NCBI RefSeq assembly: GCF_008364685.1
Contig: NZ_VTTL01000007.1
Span: 248,001-312,000, forward strand
Reading direction: 5' to 3'
Origin: Xanthobacter oligotrophicus
GTDB taxonomy: Bacteria; Pseudomonadota; Alphaproteobacteria; Rhizobiales; Xanthobacteraceae
DNA length: 64,000 nt
Shown here piece by piece: positions 9,011 through 17,819 of the stretch. The notes below the pieces were generated by a model. It was given only the letters and a program-made list of their open reading frames with translations. It was not told where the DNA came from and did no database searches. The first letter of the stretch is position 1. Each line of letters opens with the position of its first letter. Position numbers and translations under genes: made by a program.

Positions 9011-9474
9011 CGGCTTTTAAATCGGTGAGATCGATGGTCCTGACGAGTTACTGGGGACGCTCATAGGAAGCCGCCGCATTGGCCAGGTTGGCCTTGGCCT
9101 GCTTCAGCGATTCTTCGCGGTGTCGTGTGTTATTCGCCTGGTCCCGCCGGTCTCGCGCTCGATCTTGGCCCTGCCATCGGGGCGGGCGGTTCGGGACGGG
9201 ATTGGTCCAGGGCGGCGCCTGGCGCCAGGTGCAGTCCAATACCAAGACTGATTGGGCTTAATCGGAATAATATCTTAGCATTTCCACTTATACTCTTGTA
9301 CGAGCTCATGAGTGTGGACAGCTTTGGCTCTGATCATTGATCCTGATTCATGAAGGGTTCTACATAAATTTTATTGACAGGACTCAAAGATTCGTGACGC
9401 GCATTCGCCTATAAATCTTGAGTTATCATGGTATGATTTATGGCGCGTTCGCGAGGGCTTATCGTACCGGGTAG
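9011..9474. other. Intergenic region, AT-rich from about 9245
   Basis: The first 230 bases show no gene I trust. From 9245 to 9470 the sequence is much more AT-rich than its surroundings, which fits a promoter region or an acquired-DNA boundary before the CheB-CheR kinase gene. A TTGACA is visible near 9374, but I cannot pair it with a convincing -10 box. Confidence 0.4.
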
Positions 9475-12400
9475 ATGAGAAAAATGCCGAAGTTGCCCTT
9501 ACGTGCGACGAGTTCGACCGTGCCGCGATCAAGGGGCCATCCCTTGGAGGCGGGAGCCCCCACGCGTGGGCCGCGGGAATTCCACGTCATCGGCGTCGGA
9601 GCTTCGGCCGGTGGACTGGAGGCATGCAAGAAGCTGCTTGCAGCACTTCCCAGCAATCACGGGATGGCGCTCATCCTGGTGCTGCACCTGGATCCGACCC
9701 ATGAAAGCATGATGGCGGATCTCCTGGCTACCCAAACCACGATGGTGGTGCAGCAGGCGACCGATGGCATGCTGGTCGAGCCGGATCACCTGTATGTCAT
9801 CCCGCCCGCCTTCTATCTGTCGATCGATGCCGGCCAACTGCGCCTCTCCACGCCCGAGGCGCCCCATGGGGCGCGGCTCCCTTTCGACTTCCTGCTGAAG
9901 TCGCTGGCGACCGAATACGGCTCCAATGCCAGCGGGGTGGTGCTGTCCGGAACGGGAGGGGACGGCAGTGCCGGCCTCAAGGCGGTAAAGGAGAGCGGGG
10001 GCTTCACCGTCGCTCAGGATCCGGAGGAAGCCGAATACGATGGCATGCCGCGCAGTGCCATCGCCGCTGGTGTCGTGGATCTCGTGCTGCCCGTGGAGAA
10101 GATCCCCGAAGCCCTGCTCACCCGAACCCGGCAGCCGGCCGACGCGCCGCCGAACACCGCCTTGAAGCAGGTTGTCGAACTCCTGCAGGCGAACACCGCG
10201 TTCGACTTCACCCTCTACAAGCCCGGAACGTTGCAGCGCCGCACCGAACGGCGCATGGCTCTGGCCGCCATCGGCACCGAGGACATGGAGCGGTATCTCG
10301 ACCTGCTGCGCAAGGATCCCGCGGAACTCGATCTCCTCGCCAAGGACTTGCTTATCAACGTCACCGGTTTCTTTCGCGATCCCGAGGTCTTCACGTTTCT
10401 TGCGGAAAAGATCATCCCTGATCTGGTGCGGGCGCACCCCACTGGCCGACCTCTGCGCATATGGGTGCCCGCCTGCAGCACCGGTGAGGAGGCCTATTCC
10501 CTGGCCATGCTGGTTTCCGAGGCGATCGCGGCGCTCCGGCGCAATATCCAGCTTCAGGTGTTCGCCTCGGATGTTGATCCCGATGCCGTCGCCACAGCGC
10601 GCGAGGGATGCTACCCGGAGGCCATTTCCGAGAGCGTCTCGCCTGAGCGCCTCGAACGCTTCTTCATGAAGGACGCCGGAGGCTTCAGGGTTGCGGCGGA
10701 CCTGCGGGCAGCGGTGGTGTTCACCGTGCAGAACGTGCTGGGGGACCCGCCGTTCTCGCGCCTCGACCTGATTTCTTGCCGTAACCTCCTGATCTATCTG
10801 ACCCCCGAAGCGCAAGCCAATGTCGTCTCCCTGTTCCACTTCGCGCTTCTCGACGACGGCCTTCTTCTGCTCGGCACCTCCGAAGAGGTAGGGGGCGCCG
10901 ACTCCCGCTTCGAAGTCGTTTCCAAGCCTGTCCGGCTCTACCGGCGCATCGGACAACGCCGGACGGGGACTCAGGCCTTCCCGGTCATCCAATCAGATGG
11001 CGTGCGTCTCCCCTCCCGCCCGGCAAAGGCGGCCACGCCGTCGCGCCAGGCCGCTCTCGCCGAACTGTGCCGGCAGGTCGTGCTGGAGGCGTATGCGCCA
11101 GCGGCGGTGTTGATCAACCGTGCGGGCGAGTGCCTGTATTATCTTGGCGCCACGGATCCCTATCTGCGGCTCGCCCCCGGCCAGCCGACCCACGATCTGC
11201 TGTCCATGGCCCGCGAGGGCATTCGCATCAAGCTCAGGCCGCGATCCAGCAGGCCTGCCAGGAGAAGAAACGCGTTGTGGTGACCGGGGGACGGGCCCGC
11301 CGCGATGGCAAGCCCGCCCCCTTCAGCATCGCCGTGCACCCGCTGCAAAGCGACGGCGAGGACCTGCTGCTCGTGTGTTTCCTCGATGCCGCGACGCCCG
11401 GGCCCTCCACCGAGCGACCGCTTCCAGCGCGCAGCGTGTCGCGCGTGGCCGAGCTGGAACGAGAGCTCGAATCCACCCGTGCGGAACTTGAGGGCGCCAT
11501 CCGCAACCTCGAGCTTTCCAGCGAGGAGCAGAAGGCGGTCAACGAGGAGGCGCTGTCGGTCAATGAGGAGTTCCAGTCCACCAATGAGGAACTTCTGGCC
11601 TCCAAGGAGGAGTTGCAGTCCCTCAACGAGGAACTGACGGCCCTCAACGGCCAGCTCCAGGAAACGCTGGAGCGGCAGCGCACCACGTCCAGCGACCTGC
11701 AGAACGTGCTCTACAGCACTGACGTGGCGACCCTGTTCCTCGATACCGAGCTGAAGATCCGCTTCTTCACCCCGGCCACGCGCCCGCTCTTCAACGTCAT
11801 CCCGGGCGACGTCGGCCGGCCGCTTTCGGACCTCAACTCGCTGGCCTCCGACGGCACGCTGTTTTCGGACATCCAGGCCGTGCTGGAGGATCGGGCGGCA
11901 CAGGAGCGGGAGATCGAGACCCGGGACGGGGCGTGGTATCTGCGCCGCATCCTGCCCTACCGGACACAGGACGGCGGCGTCGACGGCGTCGTCATCACCT
12001 TCGTCGATGTCACCGAGCGCCGGCGGGCCGCCGATGCGCTGGAAACCGCCAAGCGGGCCGCCGAGCTGGCGAACAGCGCCAAGTCACGCTTCCTTGCCGC
12101 CGCCAGCCACGATCTGCGCCAGCCGCTGCAGTCGATGGTCCTGCTTCAGGGGCTTCTGGCGAAGGTGGCGGAGGGAGAGAAAGCAGAGCGGCTGGTCAAG
12201 CGCCTTGATGAGACCATCAGCGCCATGTCCGGCATGCTGAATGCACTGCTGGACATCAACCAGATCGAGGCCGGCACCATAAAGGCGGACATAAAGAGCT
12301 TCGCCGTCAACGATCTGCTCGATCGCATGCGGGAGGAGCTGACGTATCACGCGCGCGGCAAGAAGCTGAGCCTGAGCGTGATCCCGTGCAGCCTTTCGGT

Positions 12401-13856
12401 GGAAAGCGATCCCCGCCTGCTGGAGCAGATGCTGCGCAACCTCATCTCGAATGCGCTGAAATACACCCCGCGCGGCCGCGTGCTGGTGGGCTGCCGCCGG
12501 CATGGGCCGTGGTTGCGCATCGAGGTGTGGGACACCGGGATCGGGATTCCCCAGACCGAGCTGCGCGCCATCTTCGACGAGTACCATCAGCTCAACAACG
12601 CTGCCCGCGAGCGCAATCTGGGCCTTGGTCTGGGCCTCTCCATCGTACAGCGGCTCGGCCTGCTGCTGGATCATCCTGTCCACGTGCGATCGCGTCCCGA
12701 CCATGGTTCGGTCTTCTCGATCGACGTCAAACTCTCACCAGATTCTCCGGCGCGGCACGATGCGGCAGCCTTCGGCCCCGTCGCCGGCAAGGATGCCACG
12801 AGCCAGAAGGCCGCGGTTCTCGTGATCGAGGACGATCCAGACGTCCGCTCGCTACTGGAACTCCTGCTCGTAACCGAGGGACACGCAGTGACCGTCGCGC
12901 CGGACGGCGACACCGCGCTCGCATTGGTGGAGCGTGGCGTCATCCGGCCCGAGTTCATCCTCGCGGACTACAACCTGCCCAACGGCATGACGGGCCTTGA
13001 GGCGGCAACACGCCTGCGTGCCAGGTTGCGCCGGCGGGTTCCCGTGGCGATCGTGACCGGCGACATATCGACGACCGCCCTGCGCGACATTGCGGCCCAC
13101 GACTGCGTCCAGCTCAACAAGCCGGTGAAGGCGGACGAGCTGTCGCGCGTCATCCAGGGGCAGCTTTCCGCGCTGGCGCTGCCCGTTTTGCCGCACGTCT
13201 CATCCCCGAAGGGCGAACATGCGCCGACGGCTTCTTCGGTCATCTTCATCGTTGATGATGATGACCATGTCCGGCAGGGCATGCGCAGCGTGCTGGAAGA
13301 GGACGGCCGGAAGGTCGAGGATTACGACAGTTGCGAGGCCTTTCTGGAGGCATTCGGCCCGGGTCGAGATGGCTGTCTCCTCGTCGACGCCTATCTGCCT
13401 GGCATGAAGGGCCTGGAGCTGTTGAAGCGGCTCCATGCGGCCGGCCACGGCATGCCGGCCATCATGATCACCGGCAACAGCGACGTTCGCATGGCGGTCG
13501 AGGCCATGAAGGCCGGCGCCTATGACTTCATCGAGAAGCCGGTGGGTCGCGGGGAGCTGCTCGCGTGCGTCAAGCAGGCTCTCGATCAGGCGCGGGACGC
13601 ACAGACGCGGCCCGTGTGGCACGCGGCGGCGGCCGAGCAATTGTCGGGCCTGACACACCGGCAGCGGGAGATCCTGGATCTGGTGCTCGCCGGGCACCCA
13701 AGCAAGAACATCGCCGCCGACCTCGGCATAAGCTAGCGCACCGTCGAGAACCACCGGGCGGCAATCATGAAAAAGACCGGCGCCAAGTCGCTGCCAGCCC
13801 TTGCCCGCATTGCACTCGCGGCAGCCTGGACGGGGACCGGCGAACACTTCACCTGA
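9475..13856 (+). pseudogene. CheB-CheR-PAS-histidine kinase-REC-REC-LuxR hybrid, broken by a frameshift and an amber codon
   Basis: This would be a ~1460-residue sensory protein. In order it has a CheB methylesterase (GASAGGLEA, LHLDPTHES, GTGGDGS), a CheR methyltransferase (GFFRDPEVF, PACSTGEEAYSL, SCRNLLIYL), a coiled coil rich in SNEE/TNEE repeats, a PAS domain, a HisKA box (AASHDLRQPLQ), an HATPase (NALKYTPRG), a REC domain (VIEDDPDVR, DYNLPN), a second REC domain (IVDDDDHVR, ITGNSDV, EKP) and a LuxR-type HTH. One base is missing around 11233-11240, probably in a G run, so the frame shifts after IRIKL. An in-frame TAG at 13734-13736 interrupts the HTH at the position where ISQRTVENHR is expected; the frame then continues to the TGA at 13856. 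The family links receptor-type methylation modules to phosphorelay output. It heads a stress-gene block. Confidence 0.85.
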
Positions 13857-13940
13857 AGCCGACCGCGCCCGCCGAGGTGGAAATACTGCCGAGGCGGCCC
13901 CCGTCCATGGGGCCGCCCGCATCCTGAATCCCTACGTCCT

Positions 13941-14336
13941 TCACTTTGCGTATTTGAAATCCGGAAGGGCCTTCAGAGACTCTTTCGTCGCGCCGGGAAG
14001 CACCATCTTGTTGTCCCGCACCTCGAGGGCATTCGAGGGCACAACGACATATTTCGTTCCGACGCCAAGGAAGCCGCCGACGGAGAGAACAGCGAAAGGC
14101 ACCTTGTCGCCGGGCGTGACGATCAGATCGTCGATGGTTCCGACCTTCTCATTGGCCGCGTTGTAGACGGCACTGCCGACCACCTTGGAGGTTCGATAGC
14201 CAGTCGCCAGCGTCGCCGGATCGACCTTCGTGAGGCTTAGGGTCTGTGGTGCGCCCTGCGAAAAGGCGGGAGCGCTCAGGGCGGCCGTGATGAGGACGGC
14301 ACCTGTGAAGATTTTCATCGATCGCATCATGTTCAT
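13941..14336 (-). CDS. Exported PRC-barrel domain protein
   Basis: The 131-residue protein has a signal peptide (KIFTGAVLITAALSAPAFSQG), so it is probably periplasmic. After it comes a PRC-barrel fold: GYRTSKVVGSAVYNAANEKVG, IDDLIVTPGDKVPFAVLSVG and the GVGTKYVVVP strand. Such proteins are common in alphaproteobacterial stress regulons, and their ligand is unknown. An AAGGA element lies upstream; it fits the third or fourth codon Met (about 14330) better than the first ATG. It is followed upstream by the CsbD gene on the same strand, so the two may be co-transcribed. Confidence 0.85.
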   Translation of the reverse strand: MNMMRSMKIFTGAVLITAALSAPAFSQGAPQTLSLTKVDPATLATGYRTSKVVGSAVYNAANEKVGTIDDLIVTPGDKVPFAVLSVGGFLGVGTKYVVVPSNALEVRDNKMVLPGATKESLKALPDFKYAK

Positions 14337-14390
14337 GTTCCTTTTTTTCTATTTGTGGCATGTCGAGCCTAGCCCTGAATATTGATCAGG

Positions 14391-14561
14391 CTACGGCTTG
14401 AGCGTATCCTTGATGCTGCCGACGGCGTTCTGGATCTTACCCTCGACCTTGTCACGCTTGCCTTCGGCTTCAAGCTTCGCGTCGCCCACGGCCTTGCCGA
14501 CGGTCTCCTCGACCGCGCCCTTCGCCTGCTTGGCGGCGCCTTTGAACCGATCCTTGTTCAT
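14391..14561 (-). CDS. CsbD family stress protein
   Basis: This is a 56-residue, Lys/Ala/Glu-rich hydrophilic protein beginning MNKDRFKGAAKQAKGAVEE and continuing VGKAVGDAKLEAEGKRDKVEGK. It is a classic CsbD domain, a small general-stress-induced protein family of unknown biochemical role. A good AAGGAGA site lies 7 bases before the start at 14561, and the stop is TAG after Lys-Pro. It lies 55 bp upstream of the PRC-barrel gene on the same strand. About 105 bp upstream lies one copy of the TGAGTAGTTTCCG motif shared with two other stress genes here. Confidence 0.88.
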   Translation of the reverse strand: MNKDRFKGAAKQAKGAVEETVGKAVGDAKLEAEGKRDKVEGKIQNAVGSIKDTLKP

Positions 14562-14664
14562 GAGTCAGTCTCCTTTGCTGGGGCCTCGAGCGAGGCAGAA
14601 TGAGTTCTAGCCGGGGCAGACCGGTCGATCATTCGATGTTCATGCACGCACTGTGGCGCCGCCA

Positions 14665-14686
14665 GCGTCGGAAACTACTCACACGC
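14665..14686 (-). promoter_or_regulatory. Shared TGAGTAGTTTCCG motif, copy upstream of csbD
   Basis: In the orientation of the csbD gene this reads GTGTGAGTAGTTTCCGACGC, about 105 bp upstream of the start codon. The same 13-base core occurs upstream of the DUF3309 and dps genes in the same relative orientation. Confidence 0.5.
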
Positions 14687-14822
14687 AGCGACATGAATTC
14701 TGCGATACCCCGCCGTGTGACTGGACACGTTTCTTTGCAGCGGGCGGCCTCAAGGAGGCATGCCGGCCGAACGACCGATGGCGGCGACCCGGAGCTGGGA
14801 GAGGAGCCGCGGCAGTGCGGTG

Positions 14823-14845
14823 AAGCTGAGTAGTTTCCGAGCCTG
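14823..14845 (+). promoter_or_regulatory. Shared TGAGTAGTTTCCG motif, copy upstream of the DUF3309 gene
   Basis: AAGCTGAGTAGTTTCCGAGC lies about 165 bp before the GTG start of the DUF3309 gene. It matches the copies upstream of csbD and dps over the 13-base core, and the dps copy also in flanking bases (GCTGAG before it, CTGC after it). Confidence 0.5.
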
Positions 14846-15006
14846 CCGCCACGCTCGCGGGAAGCTAGAATGGAGTTGATGCAGCGAGCTGGCGCAAGTG
14901 GGCCGCCTGCCGTCTGGTACGGCTCGACGATGTCCGAGTCAGACAAATCCGATGGTGCGGACGGAAGAATATCGTCAGTCAGAAAGCCAATTAAGGAGGT
15001 CGGAAC

Positions 15007-15174
15007 GTGAGCACAATACTTCTAATCGTTGTCCTTATTCTGCTATTCGGCGGCGGCGGCTATTACGGCTTCAACCGCTACGGCAGTCGCGGGCTTGGGG
15101 GCGTGCTTGGCCTAGTCCTGCTCATCATCGTCGTACTGTGGCTCCTGGGCGGGCTCCAGGGACTGCGTCTCTGA
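15007..15174 (+). CDS. DUF3309 family small membrane protein
   Basis: A 55-residue protein is almost entirely hydrophobic: STILLIVVLILLFGGGGYYG, a short FNRYGSRG turn, then GLGGVLGLVLLIIVVLWLLGG by pattern. Two membrane segments joined by a Gly/Tyr-rich turn are the DUF3309 signature. The start is GTG at 15007, chosen because a perfect AAGGAGGT lies six bases upstream. The function is unknown; such genes often sit with CsbD and other stress genes, as here. Confidence 0.88.
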   Translation: MSTILLIVVLILLFGGGGYYGFNRYGSRGLGGVLGLVLLIIVVLWLLGGLQGLRL

Positions 15175-15253
15175 CGCGTCGATAACCGGTCGAGAACGGG
15201 CGGGAGCAGCCGCGCATGTGGATGATCCGTGCGCCTGAGGGCCGCCGCTCCCC

Positions 15254-15616
15254 TCAGCGCGGCGGCATGTCGTCGATCGTGCGCTGGATAGCACGGGTGA
15301 GGACTTCGGGTCGAAACGGCTTCTCCACCACGACGGCTGCCGGCAGGATCGCCTTGACGCTCGCAGCGTCGCCGCTGACGAAGACATGGGGTACCTGCCG
15401 GCTTCGACATATGGTCTCGACCGCCGAAATGCCGCTGCCCTCCCGGAGCCACGCGTCCACGATCAGGAGGTCCGGCTGGTAGCGATCGGCGGCCGCGACA
15501 GCCTCGGCCTCGGTCGTTTCGACGGAACATACCTCATGGCCCATGCCCTCGAGCATCTCGGCGAGATGAGTCCCGATCATGAAATCGTCCTCGACGATAA
15601 GGATCCGCAGCATCAT
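15254..15616 (-). CDS. Single-domain response regulator
   Basis: The 120-residue receiver domain has no output domain. The acidic pocket is VEDD near residue 8, the phospho-accepting Asp is in LLIVDAWL near residue 53, the Thr/Ser position is HVFVSGD and the Lys is VVEKPFRPE. It probably acts in a phosphorelay or by protein-protein contact. Its ATG overlaps the dps stop codon as ATGA, so translation is likely coupled to dps. Because dps carries an amber codon ~240 bp upstream, expression of this regulator could depend on readthrough or an internal start. Confidence 0.9.
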   Translation of the reverse strand: MMLRILIVEDDFMIGTHLAEMLEGMGHEVCSVETTEAEAVAAADRYQPDLLIVDAWLREGSGISAVETICRSRQVPHVFVSGDAASVKAILPAAVVVEKPFRPEVLTRAIQRTIDDMPPR

Positions 15617-16101
15617 GCGCAGTGTCCCGGGGCGATATGGGATTCCACCAGCCAGATCTGCCGGTCAATGCCGCGGGTGATGGCGGTGAAAAGGTCGGCT
15701 GTGCTTGCATCGCCGAAGCCGGCTGCGTGGTCGATGCTGTCACGCGCCGACTGTCCGAAGGCTGCCAGTGTGGCGGATACGGCGAACACATGCTCCTTCT
15801 CATCCGCGATATCGAGCGGGTAGGTGGTCAGAAACGAGCGTTCCATCGCCGTCTAGACCGTTCCGCGGGCGACGCCGCTGAGCGCGGCGGCCCGTTCCGC
15901 AATCTGGTCGGAATAGGTCTCCACCTCCCCCGCCACCTCGTCGAACAGCTTGTGGATCGCGATGAAGCCCGCCCCACGCACGTTCCAATGGGCGTGCTTG
16001 ACCTGGGCATGCAGATCGATGGCTGCTGCCAGGTGCCTGTTGAGCAATTCGGCCGACTGGACGCGGATATTCTCAGACAACGTACTATGGGTGAACACCA
16101 T
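15613..16101 (-). pseudogene. dps: Dps ferritin-like protein interrupted by an in-frame amber codon
   Basis: Dps forms a 12-mer that oxidises and stores iron and protects DNA in stress. The first 82 residues contain the ferroxidase motif (HAQVKHAHWNVRG, HKLFDEVAGEVETYSDQIAER). A TAG at 15853-15855 then interrupts the frame, and the remaining 80 codons continue in the same frame with the normal Dps second half (TAMERSFLTTYPL, TADLFTAITRGIDRQIWLVE). Gln is the expected residue (GTV-Gln-TAM), so one C-to-T change explains the stop. The start at 16101 has GGGAGA upstream. Without readthrough the product lacks half of the four-helix bundle. Confidence 0.85.
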
Positions 16102-16237
16102 GTCTCGATCTCCCGGTTGATACGGCCGAAAAAGTCTGCCGGCGGCAGAACACTGCCGCCGGCAGGGCGCGATCGCGGTTAGCCGCGGCGGGGGAACCGC
16201 ACCATCTCCAGGGTAGCGCGCTGGAAAGAAGAAAGAG

Positions 16238-16264
16238 CAGGGTCGGAAACTACTCAGCCGGGCA
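16238..16264 (-). promoter_or_regulatory. Shared TGAGTAGTTTCCG motif, copy upstream of dps
   Basis: Read in the dps direction it is GGCTGAGTAGTTTCCGACCC, about 150 bp upstream of the dps start. It also lies about 110 bp upstream of the divergent permease gene. Confidence 0.5.
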
Positions 16265-16370
16265 CGGCCGGCCCCTTGACCCGTGAGGCGAGCGCGGGTG
16301 ACGCTGCCGCAGGCGCCACGTCCAGCTTGGCGTGCCGTGGAGTCGATCTGGCGCCTTCTGGATGGTTCTA

Positions 16371-17528
16371 ATGTCTCTTGATCCGTACCTTCCTCCAGAT
16401 CAAAGGCGCCTTCTCTCCCGCTTCTGGGAAAGCGCATCGGGGTACTGGCGCGGCCGGTCGGCCTGGCGCGCCTGGGTCCTGATGGCGATGATGGTGGCCA
16501 CGGTGTTTTTGCAGTTGTGGGTTCAGTATCGGCTGAATTTCTGGAACCGCGATTTCTTCAATGCCATCGGGCGAAAGGATGGGACGGAACTCTGGAGGCA
16601 GGCGTGGTTTTTCGTGCCGCTTGCCGCTGCCAGCATCTTCCTCGTCATCGTCTCGGTCTGGGTGCGCATGACGACACAGCGCCAATGGCGCCAATGGCTG
16701 AGCAGCCACCTTTATGATTTCTGGCTGTGCGGCGGTCGCTACCGCCGGCTGAGGTTCATGCTGGGAGAGCATCAGACGCCCGAATACCGCATCGCCGAGG
16801 ACGCGAAGGTCGCAACCGACGTACCCGTGGACCTGGTGGTCGGCCTGCTATCGTCCGTGCTCAACGCGATCACCTTCATCGGCGTTCTCTGGAGCGTCGG
16901 CGGCTCACTGGTCCTCAAGATTTTCGGGCAGCACATCTCCATCCCCGGATATCTGGTGCTCGCGGTCGTCGCCTATTCCGCGCTGGTCACGGCCGCGATG
17001 ATGTTCATCGGGCGCCACCTGATGCGCGTGCTGGGGGAAAGCAAACGTGCCGAAGCCGACCTGCGGGCGATCGGGGCGCATCTGCGCGAGAGCGGCGAAG
17101 GATCTGCGCATCCGGATGCACGGCGGGACGGACGACAGGTTATCGGCGAGGCCCTGGCGAAGGTAATTGCCCAATGGCGCGCCCTGTGCTGGCAGCTCAT
17201 GCGGATGACGCTGGTATCGCAGACCAACCTGCTGCTGACGCCGGTGATCGGATTGCTGCTTTGCATGCCGAAATATCTGGTCGGGCTGATGAGCCTTGGT
17301 GAGGTCGTCCAGGCTGCCGCGGCGTTCACCATCGTGCAGGCGGCATTCAACTGGATCACGGACAGCTATGCCCGCCTCGCGGAGTGGAGGTCTTCCGCGA
17401 ACCGGGTCGCGTCCCTCCTGCTCGCGCTGGATCAGGTCGACCAATCGGAAGAGCCCGCAAACCTTGAGATGACCGAGGGAAACAAAAGCGGCCCCAAGGC
17501 TCAGGCCGGTCGCCTCGCGCAGGATTAG
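16371..17528 (+). CDS. SbmA/BacA-like (ABC_membrane_2) permease without ATPase domain
   Basis: This is a 385-residue membrane protein from Met at 16371; longer in-frame starts at 16332 and 16362 are possible. It has about six membrane segments and the family motif NFWNRDFFNAI near residue 50, followed by WRQWLSSHLYDFWL and the EYRIAEDAK-type loop. The order matches the transmembrane domain of YddA-type transporters and SbmA/BacA peptide importers. YddA-type proteins carry a nucleotide-binding domain after this point; here the sequence ends in a polar tail at a TAG, as in SbmA/BacA. Its sequence looks closer to the YddA type, so a truncated ABC exporter is possible. Substrate unknown. Confidence 0.7.
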   Translation: MSLDPYLPPDQRRLLSRFWESASGYWRGRSAWRAWVLMAMMVATVFLQLWVQYRLNFWNRDFFNAIGRKDGTELWRQAWFFVPLAAASIFLVIVSVWVRMTTQRQWRQWLSSHLYDFWLCGGRYRRLRFMLGEHQTPEYRIAEDAKVATDVPVDLVVGLLSSVLNAITFIGVLWSVGGSLVLKIFGQHISIPGYLVLAVVAYSALVTAAMMFIGRHLMRVLGESKRAEADLRAIGAHLRESGEGSAHPDARRDGRQVIGEALAKVIAQWRALCWQLMRMTLVSQTNLLLTPVIGLLLCMPKYLVGLMSLGEVVQAAAAFTIVQAAFNWITDSYARLAEWRSSANRVASLLLALDQVDQSEEPANLEMTEGNKSGPKAQAGRLAQD

Positions 17529-17587
17529 GCTCCATCATCGAAACGATTAGCCACCCTGGTCCAGGGTTCGATCTGGATGGAATGGCT

Positions 17588-17689
17588 CTACGGCAATTCG
17601 TCGAGCACGATGAAGAGCGACTCCACCAGCAGCGCGATCCAGACTAGGGTCGCGGAAGGGCCCCCTACCAGGTTCTGCAATCGGGTCAT
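17588..17689 (-). CDS. Possible 33-aa membrane peptide
   Basis: A short frame encodes MTRLQNLVGG followed by one hydrophobic segment (LVWIALLVESLFIVL) and an acidic end. The nearest AGGAG is too far (about 13 bases) to be convincing. It may be chance. Confidence 0.22.
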   Translation of the reverse strand: MTRLQNLVGGPSATLVWIALLVESLFIVLDELP

Positions 17690-17819
17690 AGACGAATGGG
17701 CACTCCTGGCGCGTGTCACTCTCGGGTGCCGCCTGACCAAGCGGGGTCTGCTTGTCGGAATTCCGCGCGCGTGTGGCATTGGAATCGTGTCCCGGACGCA
17801 GGCACCAAGTGCTGGATCG

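Noticed and set aside
9048..9245. Minus-strand frame ending in KQAKANLANAAASYER, resembling a coiled coil of efflux adaptor proteins
   Set aside because: The similarity covers only about 15 low-complexity residues and there is no start signal or partner gene.
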